The position numbers and the translations under genes were made by a program. From Cohaesibacter sp. (lineage in GTDB: Bacteria > Pseudomonadota > Alphaproteobacteria > Rhizobiales > Cohaesibacteraceae), in the NCBI GenBank assembly GCA_025210795.1, contig JAOAQZ010000010.1, forward strand, positions 1 through 64,000: a DNA stretch of 64,000 nucleotides, read 5' to 3'. This document shows, one piece after another, positions 27,172 to 37,225 of the stretch. Numbering within the stretch: the first letter of the stretch is position 1; each line of letters opens with the position of its first letter. The notes under the pieces are model-generated. The model was not told the DNA's origin, made no database searches, and saw only the letters and a program-made list of their open reading frames with translations.

Positions 27172-29412
27172 ATGGCTATCAATTACGATCTGGTCACCGA
27201 AGTTTCTCCCAATCAGCGTATGCTCAAGGATCAGGTGGAATATCACTGGCTGGTCGGCTGTACGCCCACCGCGGTGACCATGCTGCTGGGATATTGGGAC
27301 AGAAATGGCTATGACAACCTGATTGAAGGGGAGTCGGGCTATTATTCGGAAGATGTCAAGAAAGTCATGGCATCAAGTGAGCATTACCGCGACTATGCCG
27401 ACCCCAATGATGGCAGCTCGGCGAGTGTTCTGCCCGATAACAGCCGCTTTGGCGAATTGCACGAAAACAATTCGGTCGCCGACTTTCTTTATACCTCACG
27501 CAGCAATCTGGGCCTTAAATTCGGCTGGTCCCTTTATGGCACAGAAGGGCTGGGTGTCCACGGATGGGCCAATCATCGCGGCTATGACGATTTCGTCACC
27601 AAATTGAAACATTGGGGTAGCTTCTCTTTCCAAACGGTTGCGGACGAAATTGATGCAGGCCGTCCGGTTATCCTCTCGGTTGACAGCAATGCCGACGGAA
27701 TCAATGACCATAATGTGGTGGTCTTTGGCTATGACAGCGCCCAGAACAAGCTTCTCATCCATGATGGATGGGAGCGCACATCCGAGACCCGCTGGATCGA
27801 TTTCACCTATGCCAAAAAGGGACATCCTTTCGGTATTGTCTCTGCGACCACGGTCAAGCCGGGGGATGCAGAAGGCTCTGATGGTGCTATCGACTTCATG
27901 CATATTGAAGATGACAATTATTCCACCGCAGCACTCTATCAGGATACTTTGCTAGAGGATGGCACCTTCGCCACAAAGAAAATCTCGTCCAACACCGGCG
28001 CTTATGCCAGCACCACGCGCGGTGTTGCCACGGGCGACGGGCATATCTTCTATCAACTCTATGATGATGGGGTGGGTTCCGTCTCTCTTTATCGGGCTGT
28101 GGCCTACGGGGACGGGCAGTTCCGCTGGTTCCGCCTCAGTAGCGATTCCGGTCTTGGTGATCGCACCATCGATTTTGCCACATCAGACGGGCGCGTCTTC
28201 TATCAGCTTTATGATGATGGCTCCGGCACCGCCGCCATTTACAAATCCACCCGTCAGGAAGATGGCACCTTTACCGCAGAGCTTCTGAATGTAAATTCCG
28301 GCCTTAGCCGCAACACAATCAGCCTTTCAACCGCGGATGGCGAGACCTTCTACCAGCTGGTGGATGATGGCTCTGGCACTGCCGCTCTTTATAAAGGCAC
28401 GCTCAATGCCGACGGCTCCTTTGCCATGACCCTTGTCAGCAATGACAGCAATGTCAGCCGCAAAACGGTCGGCGGTGTGGCATGGCAAACCCCTGAGCTC
28501 AATCTGCCGGAAGACGGAGAGGTCTTTGACGATCCCAATGTGGAGCAATATCTCTTTGGCACCGGTGACAATGACGTTTTTGTCATCTCAGGCAAGTCGA
28601 CTGATTACAATTGGAATTATGCAGAAGATGGCAAAGGTATCCTCATTTGGAACAATGAGGGCTTTGACATCGTCTGGGATTTTGAAGCTATCCGCTTTAA
28701 TGACAAGACCATTGATCTGACCGCCGACAAAATCGGCCAAATGGTGATCAAGGATACCAAAGGCCAGACAGACTATCTGTTCGGAACCGCAGGCAACGAC
28801 ATCTTTGTCATTGACGGTCAGTCTTCCGATTATAACTGGACCTATGCGGAAGATGGCAAAGGTATCCTCATATGGAATGAGCAGGGTTTTGATATCGTCT
28901 GGGATTTTGAGACAATCCAGTTCACCGACAAGAGCATAGATCTGACCGCCGATGTGATTGGCCAGATGATCATTAAAGACACCAAGGGCCAGAGCGATTA
29001 TCTGTTCGGCACCAAGGGCGAAGACGTCTTCGTGATCGACGGTCAATCCACCGATTATAACTGGAATTACGCGGAAGATGGCAAAGGCATCCTCATTTGG
29101 AACAGTGAAGGCTTTGACATTGTCTGGGATTTTGAAACCCTGCGCTTTAATGATCGGGATATTGATCTGACCGCCGACAAGGTGGGCCAGATCGTTGCCA
29201 AGGACATCAAGGGCCAAACCGATTATCTCTCCGGCTCTGAAGGCACTGATATCTTTGTCATGGATGCGGACCGCGCTGATTTTAACATAGAGAAAACCGT
29301 CGACGGCACCGGCGTTGTCATCTGGAACAATGACAGCGTTGATATGTTGTGGGATTTTGAAGAAATCAAATTCAACGACGAAACCGTCATCATTCAGGAC
29401 GAGCTGGCGTAA
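27172..29412 (+). CDS. C39-like cysteine peptidase fused to RTX-like repeat domains, probably secreted
   Basis: A 746-residue acidic protein with three parts. Residues 1-230 look like a papain-fold Peptidase_C39_2 domain: Cys30 in HWLVGCTPTAVTMLLGYWDR, GRPVILSVDSNADGINDHN with His180, and Asp198 in LLIHDGW. Residues 248-441 contain four copies of a unit of about 50 residues whose hallmark is FYQLYDDGSGTAALY. Residues 460-746 hold four copies of a 75-residue unit (Tyr460, Tyr535, Tyr610, Tyr685) that begins YLFGTxGNDxFVI, one RTX-like nonapeptide each, and continues with ILIWN, GFDIVWDFE and IDLTAD. No signal peptide is present, so type I secretion through a C-terminal signal is likely. No transporter lies nearby. 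The peptidase call rests on motif order only. Confidence 0.85.
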   Translation: MAINYDLVTEVSPNQRMLKDQVEYHWLVGCTPTAVTMLLGYWDRNGYDNLIEGESGYYSEDVKKVMASSEHYRDYADPNDGSSASVLPDNSRFGELHENNSVADFLYTSRSNLGLKFGWSLYGTEGLGVHGWANHRGYDDFVTKLKHWGSFSFQTVADEIDAGRPVILSVDSNADGINDHNVVVFGYDSAQNKLLIHDGWERTSETRWIDFTYAKKGHPFGIVSATTVKPGDAEGSDGAIDFMHIEDDNYSTAALYQDTLLEDGTFATKKISSNTGAYASTTRGVATGDGHIFYQLYDDGVGSVSLYRAVAYGDGQFRWFRLSSDSGLGDRTIDFATSDGRVFYQLYDDGSGTAAIYKSTRQEDGTFTAELLNVNSGLSRNTISLSTADGETFYQLVDDGSGTAALYKGTLNADGSFAMTLVSNDSNVSRKTVGGVAWQTPELNLPEDGEVFDDPNVEQYLFGTGDNDVFVISGKSTDYNWNYAEDGKGILIWNNEGFDIVWDFEAIRFNDKTIDLTADKIGQMVIKDTKGQTDYLFGTAGNDIFVIDGQSSDYNWTYAEDGKGILIWNEQGFDIVWDFETIQFTDKSIDLTADVIGQMIIKDTKGQSDYLFGTKGEDVFVIDGQSTDYNWNYAEDGKGILIWNSEGFDIVWDFETLRFNDRDIDLTADKVGQIVAKDIKGQTDYLSGSEGTDIFVMDADRADFNIEKTVDGTGVVIWNNDSVDMLWDFEEIKFNDETVIIQDELA
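27913..28494 (+). repeat. Four tandem protein repeats of about 50 residues
   Basis: Units covering residues 248-300, 301-350, 351-400 and 401-441; the two central ones are exactly 50 residues. Each has an aromatic LY/IY strand, a D/E-DG-x-F turn and the F-Y-Q-L-x-D-D-G ending. The pattern suggests a small beta-propeller-like or beta-solenoid domain. Confidence 0.8.
28549..29409 (+). repeat. Four tandem 225-base (75-residue) repeats
   Basis: Repeat starts at 28549, 28774, 28999 and 29224. The first three are nearly identical in protein sequence, and the last is diverged and shortened, ending the protein. The exact 225-base period and high similarity point to recent duplication, and recombination between copies could change the repeat number. 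Confidence 0.9.
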
Positions 29413-29618
29413 ACCGGCTTAAGACCTTGAAGTAATATTAGAACGGCCTGCCAGAGCGGATAGGGATGCCCTTTAACCGCTGCAAGATCTGGTGGGCCCT
29501 TCTTTTGTATTTTTCTGGGACAATCGGTAAAGTAACGCAAATGTTAGTGGGGTAAAGTGCCCAATTGCGCTAACCATGGAGCAGAGCCTTTACCCCGCCT
29601 CAAGCCCCGGTTTGCCTT

Positions 29619-30281
29619 ATGACTGACATTGCTGCCTCAAACGCCGATCTCTCCCTTGATATCATTTCCGATATTGCCTGCCCCTGGTGCGCCATTGGCT
29701 ATAACCGGCTGCGCCTTGCGCTGGAAGAGACGGGGCTGAGCGCCTCGATCACCTGGCATCCTTATGAGATCAATCCCCATCTTGATTATGAGGGGACCAA
29801 TCTGATTGATAACATCATCTATAAATATCAGATGAGCAAACAGCAGGTTGCCGAGATGCGTGCGCGCCTGACCGGCCTTGGGGCTGAAGTGGGCTTCACC
29901 TTCGCCTATAACGAGGATATGCGCGTGCAAAACAGCTTGCGCGCTCATCAATTGATCCATTGGGCCAAACAATTTGGCAAAAGCCATGAGGTGAAACTGG
30001 CCCTTCTGGAAGCTTTTTTCACCCATCGCAAAAATATTGCAGATATCGAGGTGCTGGCTGACTTGGCCACCCGCAAGGGCCTTGACGGGGAAGCTGCCAA
30101 AACCATGCTCATGGCCGATGCCTGCCTTGCCGAGGTAAAAGCTGCGGCCAGCCTGTGGCAGCAAAGAGGCATTCAGGGCGTGCCTGCTGTGGTGGCACAG
30201 AGTAAATATTTGCTGTCGGGGGCTCAGTCAGTTGAGGCCTGCAAAGCGTGGCTGTTGGAGATGGCCGCCAAACCGGCTTAA
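29619..30281 (+). CDS. DsbA-family thiol oxidoreductase, FrnE-like (cytoplasmic)
   Basis: A 220-residue protein with thioredoxin fold and helical insertion. The active-site motif is CPWC (Cys21, Cys24), followed by the WHPYEINPHLDYEG segment and the GIQGVPAVVAQSKYLLSGAQ cis-proline region, typical of the FrnE (2-hydroxychromene-2-carboxylate isomerase-like) branch. No signal peptide is present, so it acts in the cytoplasm in disulfide exchange, perhaps in oxidative stress. It stands alone. Confidence 0.94.
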   Translation: MTDIAASNADLSLDIISDIACPWCAIGYNRLRLALEETGLSASITWHPYEINPHLDYEGTNLIDNIIYKYQMSKQQVAEMRARLTGLGAEVGFTFAYNEDMRVQNSLRAHQLIHWAKQFGKSHEVKLALLEAFFTHRKNIADIEVLADLATRKGLDGEAAKTMLMADACLAEVKAAASLWQQRGIQGVPAVVAQSKYLLSGAQSVEACKAWLLEMAAKPA

Positions 30282-30312
30282 GGCTGGCTTGAGGTAAGAC
30301 GAGGCAGATAGG

Positions 30313-30345
30313 GCGATTGATTATCTTATGTTGATAATCAATCGC
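30313..30345. repeat. Perfect 13-base inverted repeat
   Basis: GCGATTGATTATC (30313-30325) and GATAATCAATCGC (30333-30345) pair perfectly across a seven-base spacer. It lies 32 bases after the FrnE-like stop and 72 bases before the dioxygenase start. The AT-rich arms and the short A-run after it suit an operator better than a terminator, but either is possible. Confidence 0.8.
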
Positions 30346-30417
30346 TAAAACTGGACTTTATATCTGTTTTCGTGATTTATATATCTGGTGCCTCACAAGA
30401 TCCAAAGAGGTGCCCCC

Positions 30418-31245
30418 ATGCCGTTATCCAGTCAAACCCTAGTTTCTTCCAAGGTCGCGCCAACCATGCCGAGCGTGTTTTTGTCCCATGGGGCACCGGA
30501 TCTGGCACTCTCCAGCGGGCCTGCGGTTGACTATCTGAGCACATTTGAAAGCACGCTGCCGCACCGCCCCAAAGGCATTGTCATCATTTCCGCCCATTGG
30601 GAGACAAGAGGCCTTCAGCTAACCACCGCACCGGATCTTGAGACAATTTATGATTTTTCCGGTTTCTCCCCTCAGCTTTACAGCTTGCAATATCAAGCCA
30701 AAACCGCGCCTTGGTTGATCAAAAGCGTCAAGGATAGCCTGTCATCTGCTGGCTATGCCGTGACAGAGGATACACAGCGCGGGCTTGACCATGGGGCGTG
30801 GGTGCCCTTGATGCTTGCCTTCCCCAAGGCTGATATCCCGATTGTCCAGCTCTCGCTGGATCGCGGCATGTCACTTGAAGAGCTATTTGCTTTGGGCAAA
30901 AGCTTAGCCAAGCTGAAAGCGGAGGGCATTCTTATCGCTGGCTCGGGTGGGCTTGTCCATAATTTGCGCGAGGTGCGGATGGAGGGTCAGACAGAGCCAT
31001 CAGCAGTGCCCGATTGGGCGCAAGAATTTGAGAACTGGCTTGATAAAACCATTCTGGCGCGCGATTGGCAGAGCCTCTTTAACTATCGCCAACTGGCCCC
31101 CCATGCCGTGCGCGCTCACCCGACAGATGAGCATCTGCGTCCCCTTGTCATCACCTTGGGGGCAGGGGATGGTGAAGCAATCCCGCGAAAGGCGCTTAGC
31201 GCCTTTACCTATCGCGCTATCTCCATGGCCAGCTGGCAAATGTAG
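30418..31245 (+). CDS. LigB/DODA-type extradiol dioxygenase
   Basis: A 275-residue protein of the class III extradiol dioxygenase superfamily. It shows the metal ligand motifs SVFLSHGAPDLAL and IVIISAHWETRG near the N-terminus, GLDHGAWVPL in the centre and the C-terminal IAGSGGLVHNLREV. YgiD/DODA members open aromatic rings of catechol-type compounds such as DOPA with Fe(II) or Zn. The true substrate is unknown. The ATG at 30418 has AAAGAGG eight bases upstream, better than the GTG at 30388. It is convergent with the next small gene after only seven bases. Confidence 0.92.
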   Translation: MPLSSQTLVSSKVAPTMPSVFLSHGAPDLALSSGPAVDYLSTFESTLPHRPKGIVIISAHWETRGLQLTTAPDLETIYDFSGFSPQLYSLQYQAKTAPWLIKSVKDSLSSAGYAVTEDTQRGLDHGAWVPLMLAFPKADIPIVQLSLDRGMSLEELFALGKSLAKLKAEGILIAGSGGLVHNLREVRMEGQTEPSAVPDWAQEFENWLDKTILARDWQSLFNYRQLAPHAVRAHPTDEHLRPLVITLGAGDGEAIPRKALSAFTYRAISMASWQM

Positions 31246-31252
31246 TCGAGCT

Positions 31253-31498
31253 TTATCGCTTTTTGTTTGATTGAGATACAACGGATCCAGCTAGAGATTT
31301 AGTTGTGCGACCATATTTCGAGCTTCGGAGTACTTTTGAAGCTTTATCTTCTAAAGCTGCACCGGTTTGCTTGCTGGTTCTGGATTGTGCTAATGCCGAA
31401 CCAGCAAGGCTTTTGGCGGTTTTGGAGGCCCTTGGGTTGGTAAGAGTTTTAGAAGCTTTGGTAGCCATAGACTTAGAGGTTTGTTTTCTATTATTCAT
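31253..31498 (-). CDS. Small basic Lys/Ser/Ala-rich protein with internal duplication
   Basis: An 81-residue, strongly basic protein. It contains two copies of a motif: RASKTAKSLAGSALAQS at about 23-39 and YGRTTKSLAGSVVSQS at about 62-77. It has no hydrophobic segment and resembles short conserved proteins of unknown function that are thought to bind nucleic acid; that is only an impression. GGAGAAA lies before the ATG at 31498. The surrounding DNA is richer in A and T than the neighbours. Confidence 0.8.
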   Translation of the reverse strand: MNNRKQTSKSMATKASKTLTNPRASKTAKSLAGSALAQSRTSKQTGAALEDKASKVLRSSKYGRTTKSLAGSVVSQSNKKR

Positions 31499-31668
31499 TG
31501 TGATTTCTCCATTAATATATAGAGAAAATATGGTTAACAGAAATTAACATTCAACCTTCTTTGATTTGAAAATTATAATTTTCTGATATTGATAGATATG
31601 TTTCCTCGGCCAGTTAGAGTAACCAACTTGAGGGCTTTCAAGTTGCGGTTAGCTCTACGTCAGAAACA

Positions 31669-33153
31669 TTACGTTGCTGTGCCGCCAACGGTAATGCCAT
31701 CAATGCGCAAGGTGGGCTGGCCGACGCCCACCGGCACCCCTTGGCCCTGCTTGCCGCAGGTGCCAATGCCGGTATCAAGCTTCATGTCATTGCCGATCAT
31801 GGAAATGCGCTTCATGGCCTCGGGGCCATTGCCAATCAGCGTGGCTCCTTTAACGGGAGCGGTCACCTTGCCATCTTCAATGAGGTAAGCCTCGGTACAG
31901 GAAAAGACAAACTTGCCTGACGTGATATCCACCTGACCACCGCCAAAATTCACCGCATAAAGGCCGTTCTTGACTGATTGCAGAATGTCTTGCGGGTCAT
32001 GATCCCCCGATTCCATAATCGTGTTGGTCATGCGGGGCATGGGGATATGGGCGTAGGATTGCCGCCGACCATTGCCGGTGCTTTGCGTCCCCATCAGGCG
32101 GGCATTTTGCCGGTCCTGCATATAGCCAACCAGAATGCCATCCTCAATCAGCGGCGTGCGCTGGGTGGGGGTGCCTTCATCATCAAAAGAAAGAGAGCCG
32201 CGGCGACCATCAAGGGTGCCATCATCTACCACGGTCACGCCCTTGGCGGCCACTTGCTGGCCCATCAATTCGGCAAAGGCAGAGCTTTTCTTGCGGTTAA
32301 AATCCCCTTCCAGCCCATGGCCCACCGCTTCATGCAGCAAGACGCCGGGCCAGCCGGGGCCAAGCACCACATCCAGCTCGCCAGCAGGCGCATCGACCGC
32401 TTCCAGATTGACCAGCGCTTGCCGCAGGGCTTCATCAGCTGCCCCGCGCCAACCACCAGAGGCGGCATCATTGAGATAATAGCGATAGCCATGGCGGCCA
32501 CCAAAACCGTGGGAGCCGCTTTCCTGCCGGTCGCCTTCGCCAACCACCACAGAGACATTGACCCGCACAAGCGGCCGGATATCATGAAAGATCTGACCAT
32601 CCGCGCGCAAAATGGCAATCTTGCGCCAGCTTCCTGCAAGTGAAGCAGAAACCTGCCGCACCCGACTATCCTGATCGCGGGCATATTGGTTGATCTCTTC
32701 CAACAGCGCGATCTTGTCAGCAAGCGCCATATCATCCACTGGATTGATATCGCCGTAAAGGCGGCGATTGGTCTGAAGAGGTGCTTCTGCGGAAATGCCG
32801 CTATAACCGTCGGAGACAGAGGCAATGGTCGAGCTGGCGCGCTTGAGCGCATCCATGGAAATCTCGCCCGAATGGGCATAGCCCGCTGCTTCTCCTGCAA
32901 TTGCCCGCATGCCAAAGCCTTGGCCTGCATCAAAGGCAGAGCTTTTCAGCCGCCCATTGTCAAAGACAAGACTTTCTGACTGGCTCTGCTCAAAAAAGAG
33001 CTCCCCGTCATCGGCCTGCCCCAAACTGCTTGACAGAAGCTTGCGTACCTCTTCCTGATCCAGCCCATGGGCCTCCAAAAGGTCCCGGCTATCGGCAGAA
33101 GAGAGAGAGGCATCAAGGGTCTGGTTGTCAGAAAGGGTCATGGTCCGGTCCAT
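31669..33153 (-). CDS. tldD: TldD metalloprotease subunit
   Basis: A protein of about 494 residues with the TldD catalytic motif HEAVGHGLEGD (HExxxH) and the family segments FDAGQGFGMRAIAGEAAGYAHSG, AELDVVLGPGWPGVLL and YMQDRQNARLMGTQSTGNGRRQSY. TldD is the zinc protease half of the TldD-TldE heterodimer; its partner gene is at 16.5-17.9 kb. The frame is open to a TTG at 33171; ATG codons at 33153 and 33141 are both possible starts and neither has a clear ribosome binding site. Confidence 0.96.
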   Translation of the reverse strand: MDRTMTLSDNQTLDASLSSADSRDLLEAHGLDQEEVRKLLSSSLGQADDGELFFEQSQSESLVFDNGRLKSSAFDAGQGFGMRAIAGEAAGYAHSGEISMDALKRASSTIASVSDGYSGISAEAPLQTNRRLYGDINPVDDMALADKIALLEEINQYARDQDSRVRQVSASLAGSWRKIAILRADGQIFHDIRPLVRVNVSVVVGEGDRQESGSHGFGGRHGYRYYLNDAASGGWRGAADEALRQALVNLEAVDAPAGELDVVLGPGWPGVLLHEAVGHGLEGDFNRKKSSAFAELMGQQVAAKGVTVVDDGTLDGRRGSLSFDDEGTPTQRTPLIEDGILVGYMQDRQNARLMGTQSTGNGRRQSYAHIPMPRMTNTIMESGDHDPQDILQSVKNGLYAVNFGGGQVDITSGKFVFSCTEAYLIEDGKVTAPVKGATLIGNGPEAMKRISMIGNDMKLDTGIGTCGKQGQGVPVGVGQPTLRIDGITVGGTAT

Positions 33154-33405
33154 ATTGGGTCGCAAAGGCAAAGCCTAGAGGGGCATGTTTGTTTAGAGAT
33201 AGGGTGCTTTGAGCGCGATATCCAGTCTTCTCGCGCTGTGATCCCCATAACTCTGTGTAATCTTTTGGCTGTTCAGACTAGTCTACCCCAACCCGGACCT
33301 TAAGGAAAAACACGTAAAATCTTGCAAAATTATCATTGATTTTGTGCCAGCTTTTCTGTCTGCTTGCAATAAATCCAAAAGGCCAGAAGTACCCAAACAA
33401 CGAGC

Positions 33406-34527
33406 ATGACCAAGACCCGCCCCGCACCAGACCCTTCAGCCAGCTCCCTTCTTGTTTGGTATGATCGCCATCACCGCACGCTTCCCTGGCGCTTGTCTCC
33501 GGCAGACCTTGCTGAGGGACAGCGCCCTGACCCTTATCATGTCTGGCTCAGCGAAATCATGTTGCAGCAAACCACGGTGGGGGCGGTCAAAGCCTATTTT
33601 GAAAAATTCCTCACCCTCTGGCCCACATTGGCCGATCTGGCTTCAGCCCCTGAAGAAGACATTTTAAAAGCGTGGGCTGGCCTTGGTTATTATTCGCGGG
33701 CGCGAAATTTGAAAAAATGCGCTGATCATGTGGTTCTGCATCACAATGGCCGCTTTCCTGAAACGGCCAAGGCGCTGAAAGAGCTGCCCGGTATTGGCGA
33801 TTATACCTCTGCCGCCATTGCCGCCATTGCCTTTGATGAACCGGTTGCCGTGGTGGATGGCAATATCGAGCGGATCACCGCACGGCTTTACCGCCTGCAA
33901 GAGGTGTTGCCCAAGGCAAAAAAGGAGATCAAGGCGAAGGTGGCCGAGCTGACACCATCCGAGCGGCCCGGTGATTTTGCCCAAGCCATGATGGATTTGG
34001 GGGCCAGCCTGTGCAGCCCCAAAAAACCGGCCTGCGCCCTTTGTCCCTTTAGCGGAGCTTGCTTGGCTGAGCGGGCAGGGGATCAGGAAAGCTATCCGCG
34101 CAAGGCCCCAAAGAAGGCAAAGCCAACCCGTTATGGGGCCGCTTTCCTCATCCGCCGAAACTCGGATCAGGCCTTATGGCTACGCAAACGACCGGGCAAA
34201 GGCCTGCTTGCCTCAATGAGCGAAGTGCCGGGCAGTGATTGGTCGGGGAAATCTGCAGAAAATTTTGATCTCACCACCGCCCTTGATCATGCCCCTGAGG
34301 GGCTAGACTTTCACAAACTGGACGGACAGGTCATACATACCTTTACTCATTTTCATCTGGTGCTGGATGTCTATGAGGCGATCAGTAAAGAGGCTGCACC
34401 GACGGACATAGGCTGGTGGTCCAGCGCGCAAGAGCTTGCGAATGAAGCCTTGCCAACCGTCTTTCGCAAGGTGCTGGCTTTGGGAGAGAAGGCAGAAGAG
34501 GAGAGAAGGGAAAGGCAGGCAAAATAA
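33406..34527 (+). CDS. mutY: A/G-specific adenine DNA glycosylase
   Basis: A 373-residue base-excision enzyme. Catalytic Glu50 lies in VWLSEIMLQQT, the helix-hairpin-helix reads LPGIGDYTSAAIAAIAF, and Asp151 is in VVDGNIERI. The [4Fe-4S] loop is C203-x6-C210-x2-C213-x5-C219, followed by a NUDIX-like C-terminal domain that recognises 8-oxoG. It removes adenine mispaired with 8-oxoguanine. It is convergent with the ccrM gene, a gene pair also seen in other Hyphomicrobiales. Confidence 0.97.
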   Translation: MTKTRPAPDPSASSLLVWYDRHHRTLPWRLSPADLAEGQRPDPYHVWLSEIMLQQTTVGAVKAYFEKFLTLWPTLADLASAPEEDILKAWAGLGYYSRARNLKKCADHVVLHHNGRFPETAKALKELPGIGDYTSAAIAAIAFDEPVAVVDGNIERITARLYRLQEVLPKAKKEIKAKVAELTPSERPGDFAQAMMDLGASLCSPKKPACALCPFSGACLAERAGDQESYPRKAPKKAKPTRYGAAFLIRRNSDQALWLRKRPGKGLLASMSEVPGSDWSGKSAENFDLTTALDHAPEGLDFHKLDGQVIHTFTHFHLVLDVYEAISKEAAPTDIGWWSSAQELANEALPTVFRKVLALGEKAEEERRERQAK

Positions 34528-34743
34528 AAGGCGGCACAAAGGCCGCCCAAAGTTGAGAAAAGGTCAGATGTCGCGTCTGGGTCTCAACTCATCGGCTGGT
34601 ACGCAATACCCTTGCCAGCCGACCAGAGCCAAGACCGATCCTTTTCCGGTCAAAATAAGGAACTCAGAACTCTTCCTTCAGATTGGATTGTTGCCTTCAA
34701 ATTGATTTATGTGGGGCGGCGCGCTCCGCCCTTGATCTATTGC

Positions 34744-36285
<1,542 letters not shown>

Positions 36286-36828
36286 ATGACTAAAAAGCCA
36301 ATCAAGACACAGGGCCAGAAAGGCTCAAAAGGAAAGAGTAAGACGGCAGGCGCAGGCAAGGGCCCGCGCCGCTTGGGCGATTTGATTGGCAAGAGCCTCA
36401 CTCCCCTATGCCGCAAGCAGGGATTTGCGTCAGCCGATATTGTCCAGTTCTGGGCAGAGATTGTCGGCCCGTCTTACGCCCATTGCACCGAACCAGACCG
36501 GATCCGCTGGCCGCGACGGGGTGAGGGGGAGGGCTTTAACCCCGGCACATTAATTGTGCATTGTGAGGGTGCTTTCGCCCTTGTCTTTCAGCAAGAGCAG
36601 GAGAAAATCATCCAGCGGGTGAATGCCTATTTTGGTTATCCCGCCATTGACCGCTTGCAAATCCTCCAGCGCCCCGTGCGCCCGCGCCGCGCCATCCAGC
36701 CCCCGCCCTTGCGCCCCATGACAAAGGCAGAAGAGGCAAAGCTTGACCATCAGCTAGAAGGGGTGGAGAATGAACGCATGGCAGCGGCTTTAAAACGGCT
36801 GGGTCACGCCATCTCGGTCAAGAACTAA
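36286..36828 (+). CDS. DUF721 (DciA-like) protein
   Basis: A 180-residue protein. After a Lys/Gly-rich N-terminus (about 1-28) comes the DUF721 domain: RRLGDLIGKSLTPLCRKQGF, IVQFWAEIVGPSYAHCTEP, GTLIVHCEGAFALVFQQEQEKIIQRVN. In other bacteria this domain belongs to DciA, which helps load the replicative helicase DnaB. In Hyphomicrobiales it sits in a conserved neighbourhood with mutY, a DsbA-like protein and smc, as here. The helicase-loading role is inferred from the family. Confidence 0.9.
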   Translation: MTKKPIKTQGQKGSKGKSKTAGAGKGPRRLGDLIGKSLTPLCRKQGFASADIVQFWAEIVGPSYAHCTEPDRIRWPRRGEGEGFNPGTLIVHCEGAFALVFQQEQEKIIQRVNAYFGYPAIDRLQILQRPVRPRRAIQPPPLRPMTKAEEAKLDHQLEGVENERMAAALKRLGHAISVKN

Positions 36829-36880
36829 AGATCCGCCTTGCACTACGCCCCTTTCCAGCTTTGGCTTAGGCCAGAGCATA

Positions 36881-36912
36881 GAAAAACCCTGCCAGAGGCC
36901 TCGGGCAGGGTT
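36881..36912. terminator. Bidirectional rho-independent terminator
   Basis: AACCCTGCC (36885-36893) pairs with GGCAGGGTT (36904-36912). On the minus strand TTTTTC follows, so it ends the Lys/Ala-rich gene; it also lies behind the convergent DUF721 gene. Confidence 0.82.
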
Positions 36913-36973
36913 GGTCACTTTAAAGCATCAGCACTTGATAAGGAAGGAGCAAAAGCCCCAAGCCTCAAAAAAA

Positions 36974-37225
36974 CTAGTCGAGTTTTTTGAGCGCTTTTTC
37001 AGCTTTCTTGATTTTGCCTTCCAGCTTTTTGATGTCTTTTTCCAGCGCCTTGATTTCAGCCTTCAGCACTTTCTTCTGTGCTTTTACAGCGGCTTTCTTG
37101 GCAGCTTTTTTCTCATCTTTTTTAGAAGCTTTCTTCTCAGCCTTAGCGGGCTTCTTTGCAGCTTTCTCAGCTTTTACTGGTGCTGCTTTCTTTACGTCTT
37201 TTTTGATGTCTTCGCTCTTGGCCAT
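36974..37225 (-). CDS. Lys/Ala-rich histone H1-like protein with coiled coil
   Basis: An 83-residue, extremely basic protein starting MAKSEDIKKDVKKAAPVKAE. About residues 10-50 consist of Ala-Lys repeats like those of histone H1 tails and the bacterial AlgP/HctB type; about residues 52-83 form a heptad-patterned helix (KALEKDIKKLEGKIKKAEKALKK). It probably binds DNA or RNA. GAAGA lies before the ATG at 37225. It is placed between the DUF721 and dsbA genes on the opposite strand. Confidence 0.8.
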   Translation of the reverse strand: MAKSEDIKKDVKKAAPVKAEKAAKKPAKAEKKASKKDEKKAAKKAAVKAQKKVLKAEIKALEKDIKKLEGKIKKAEKALKKLD

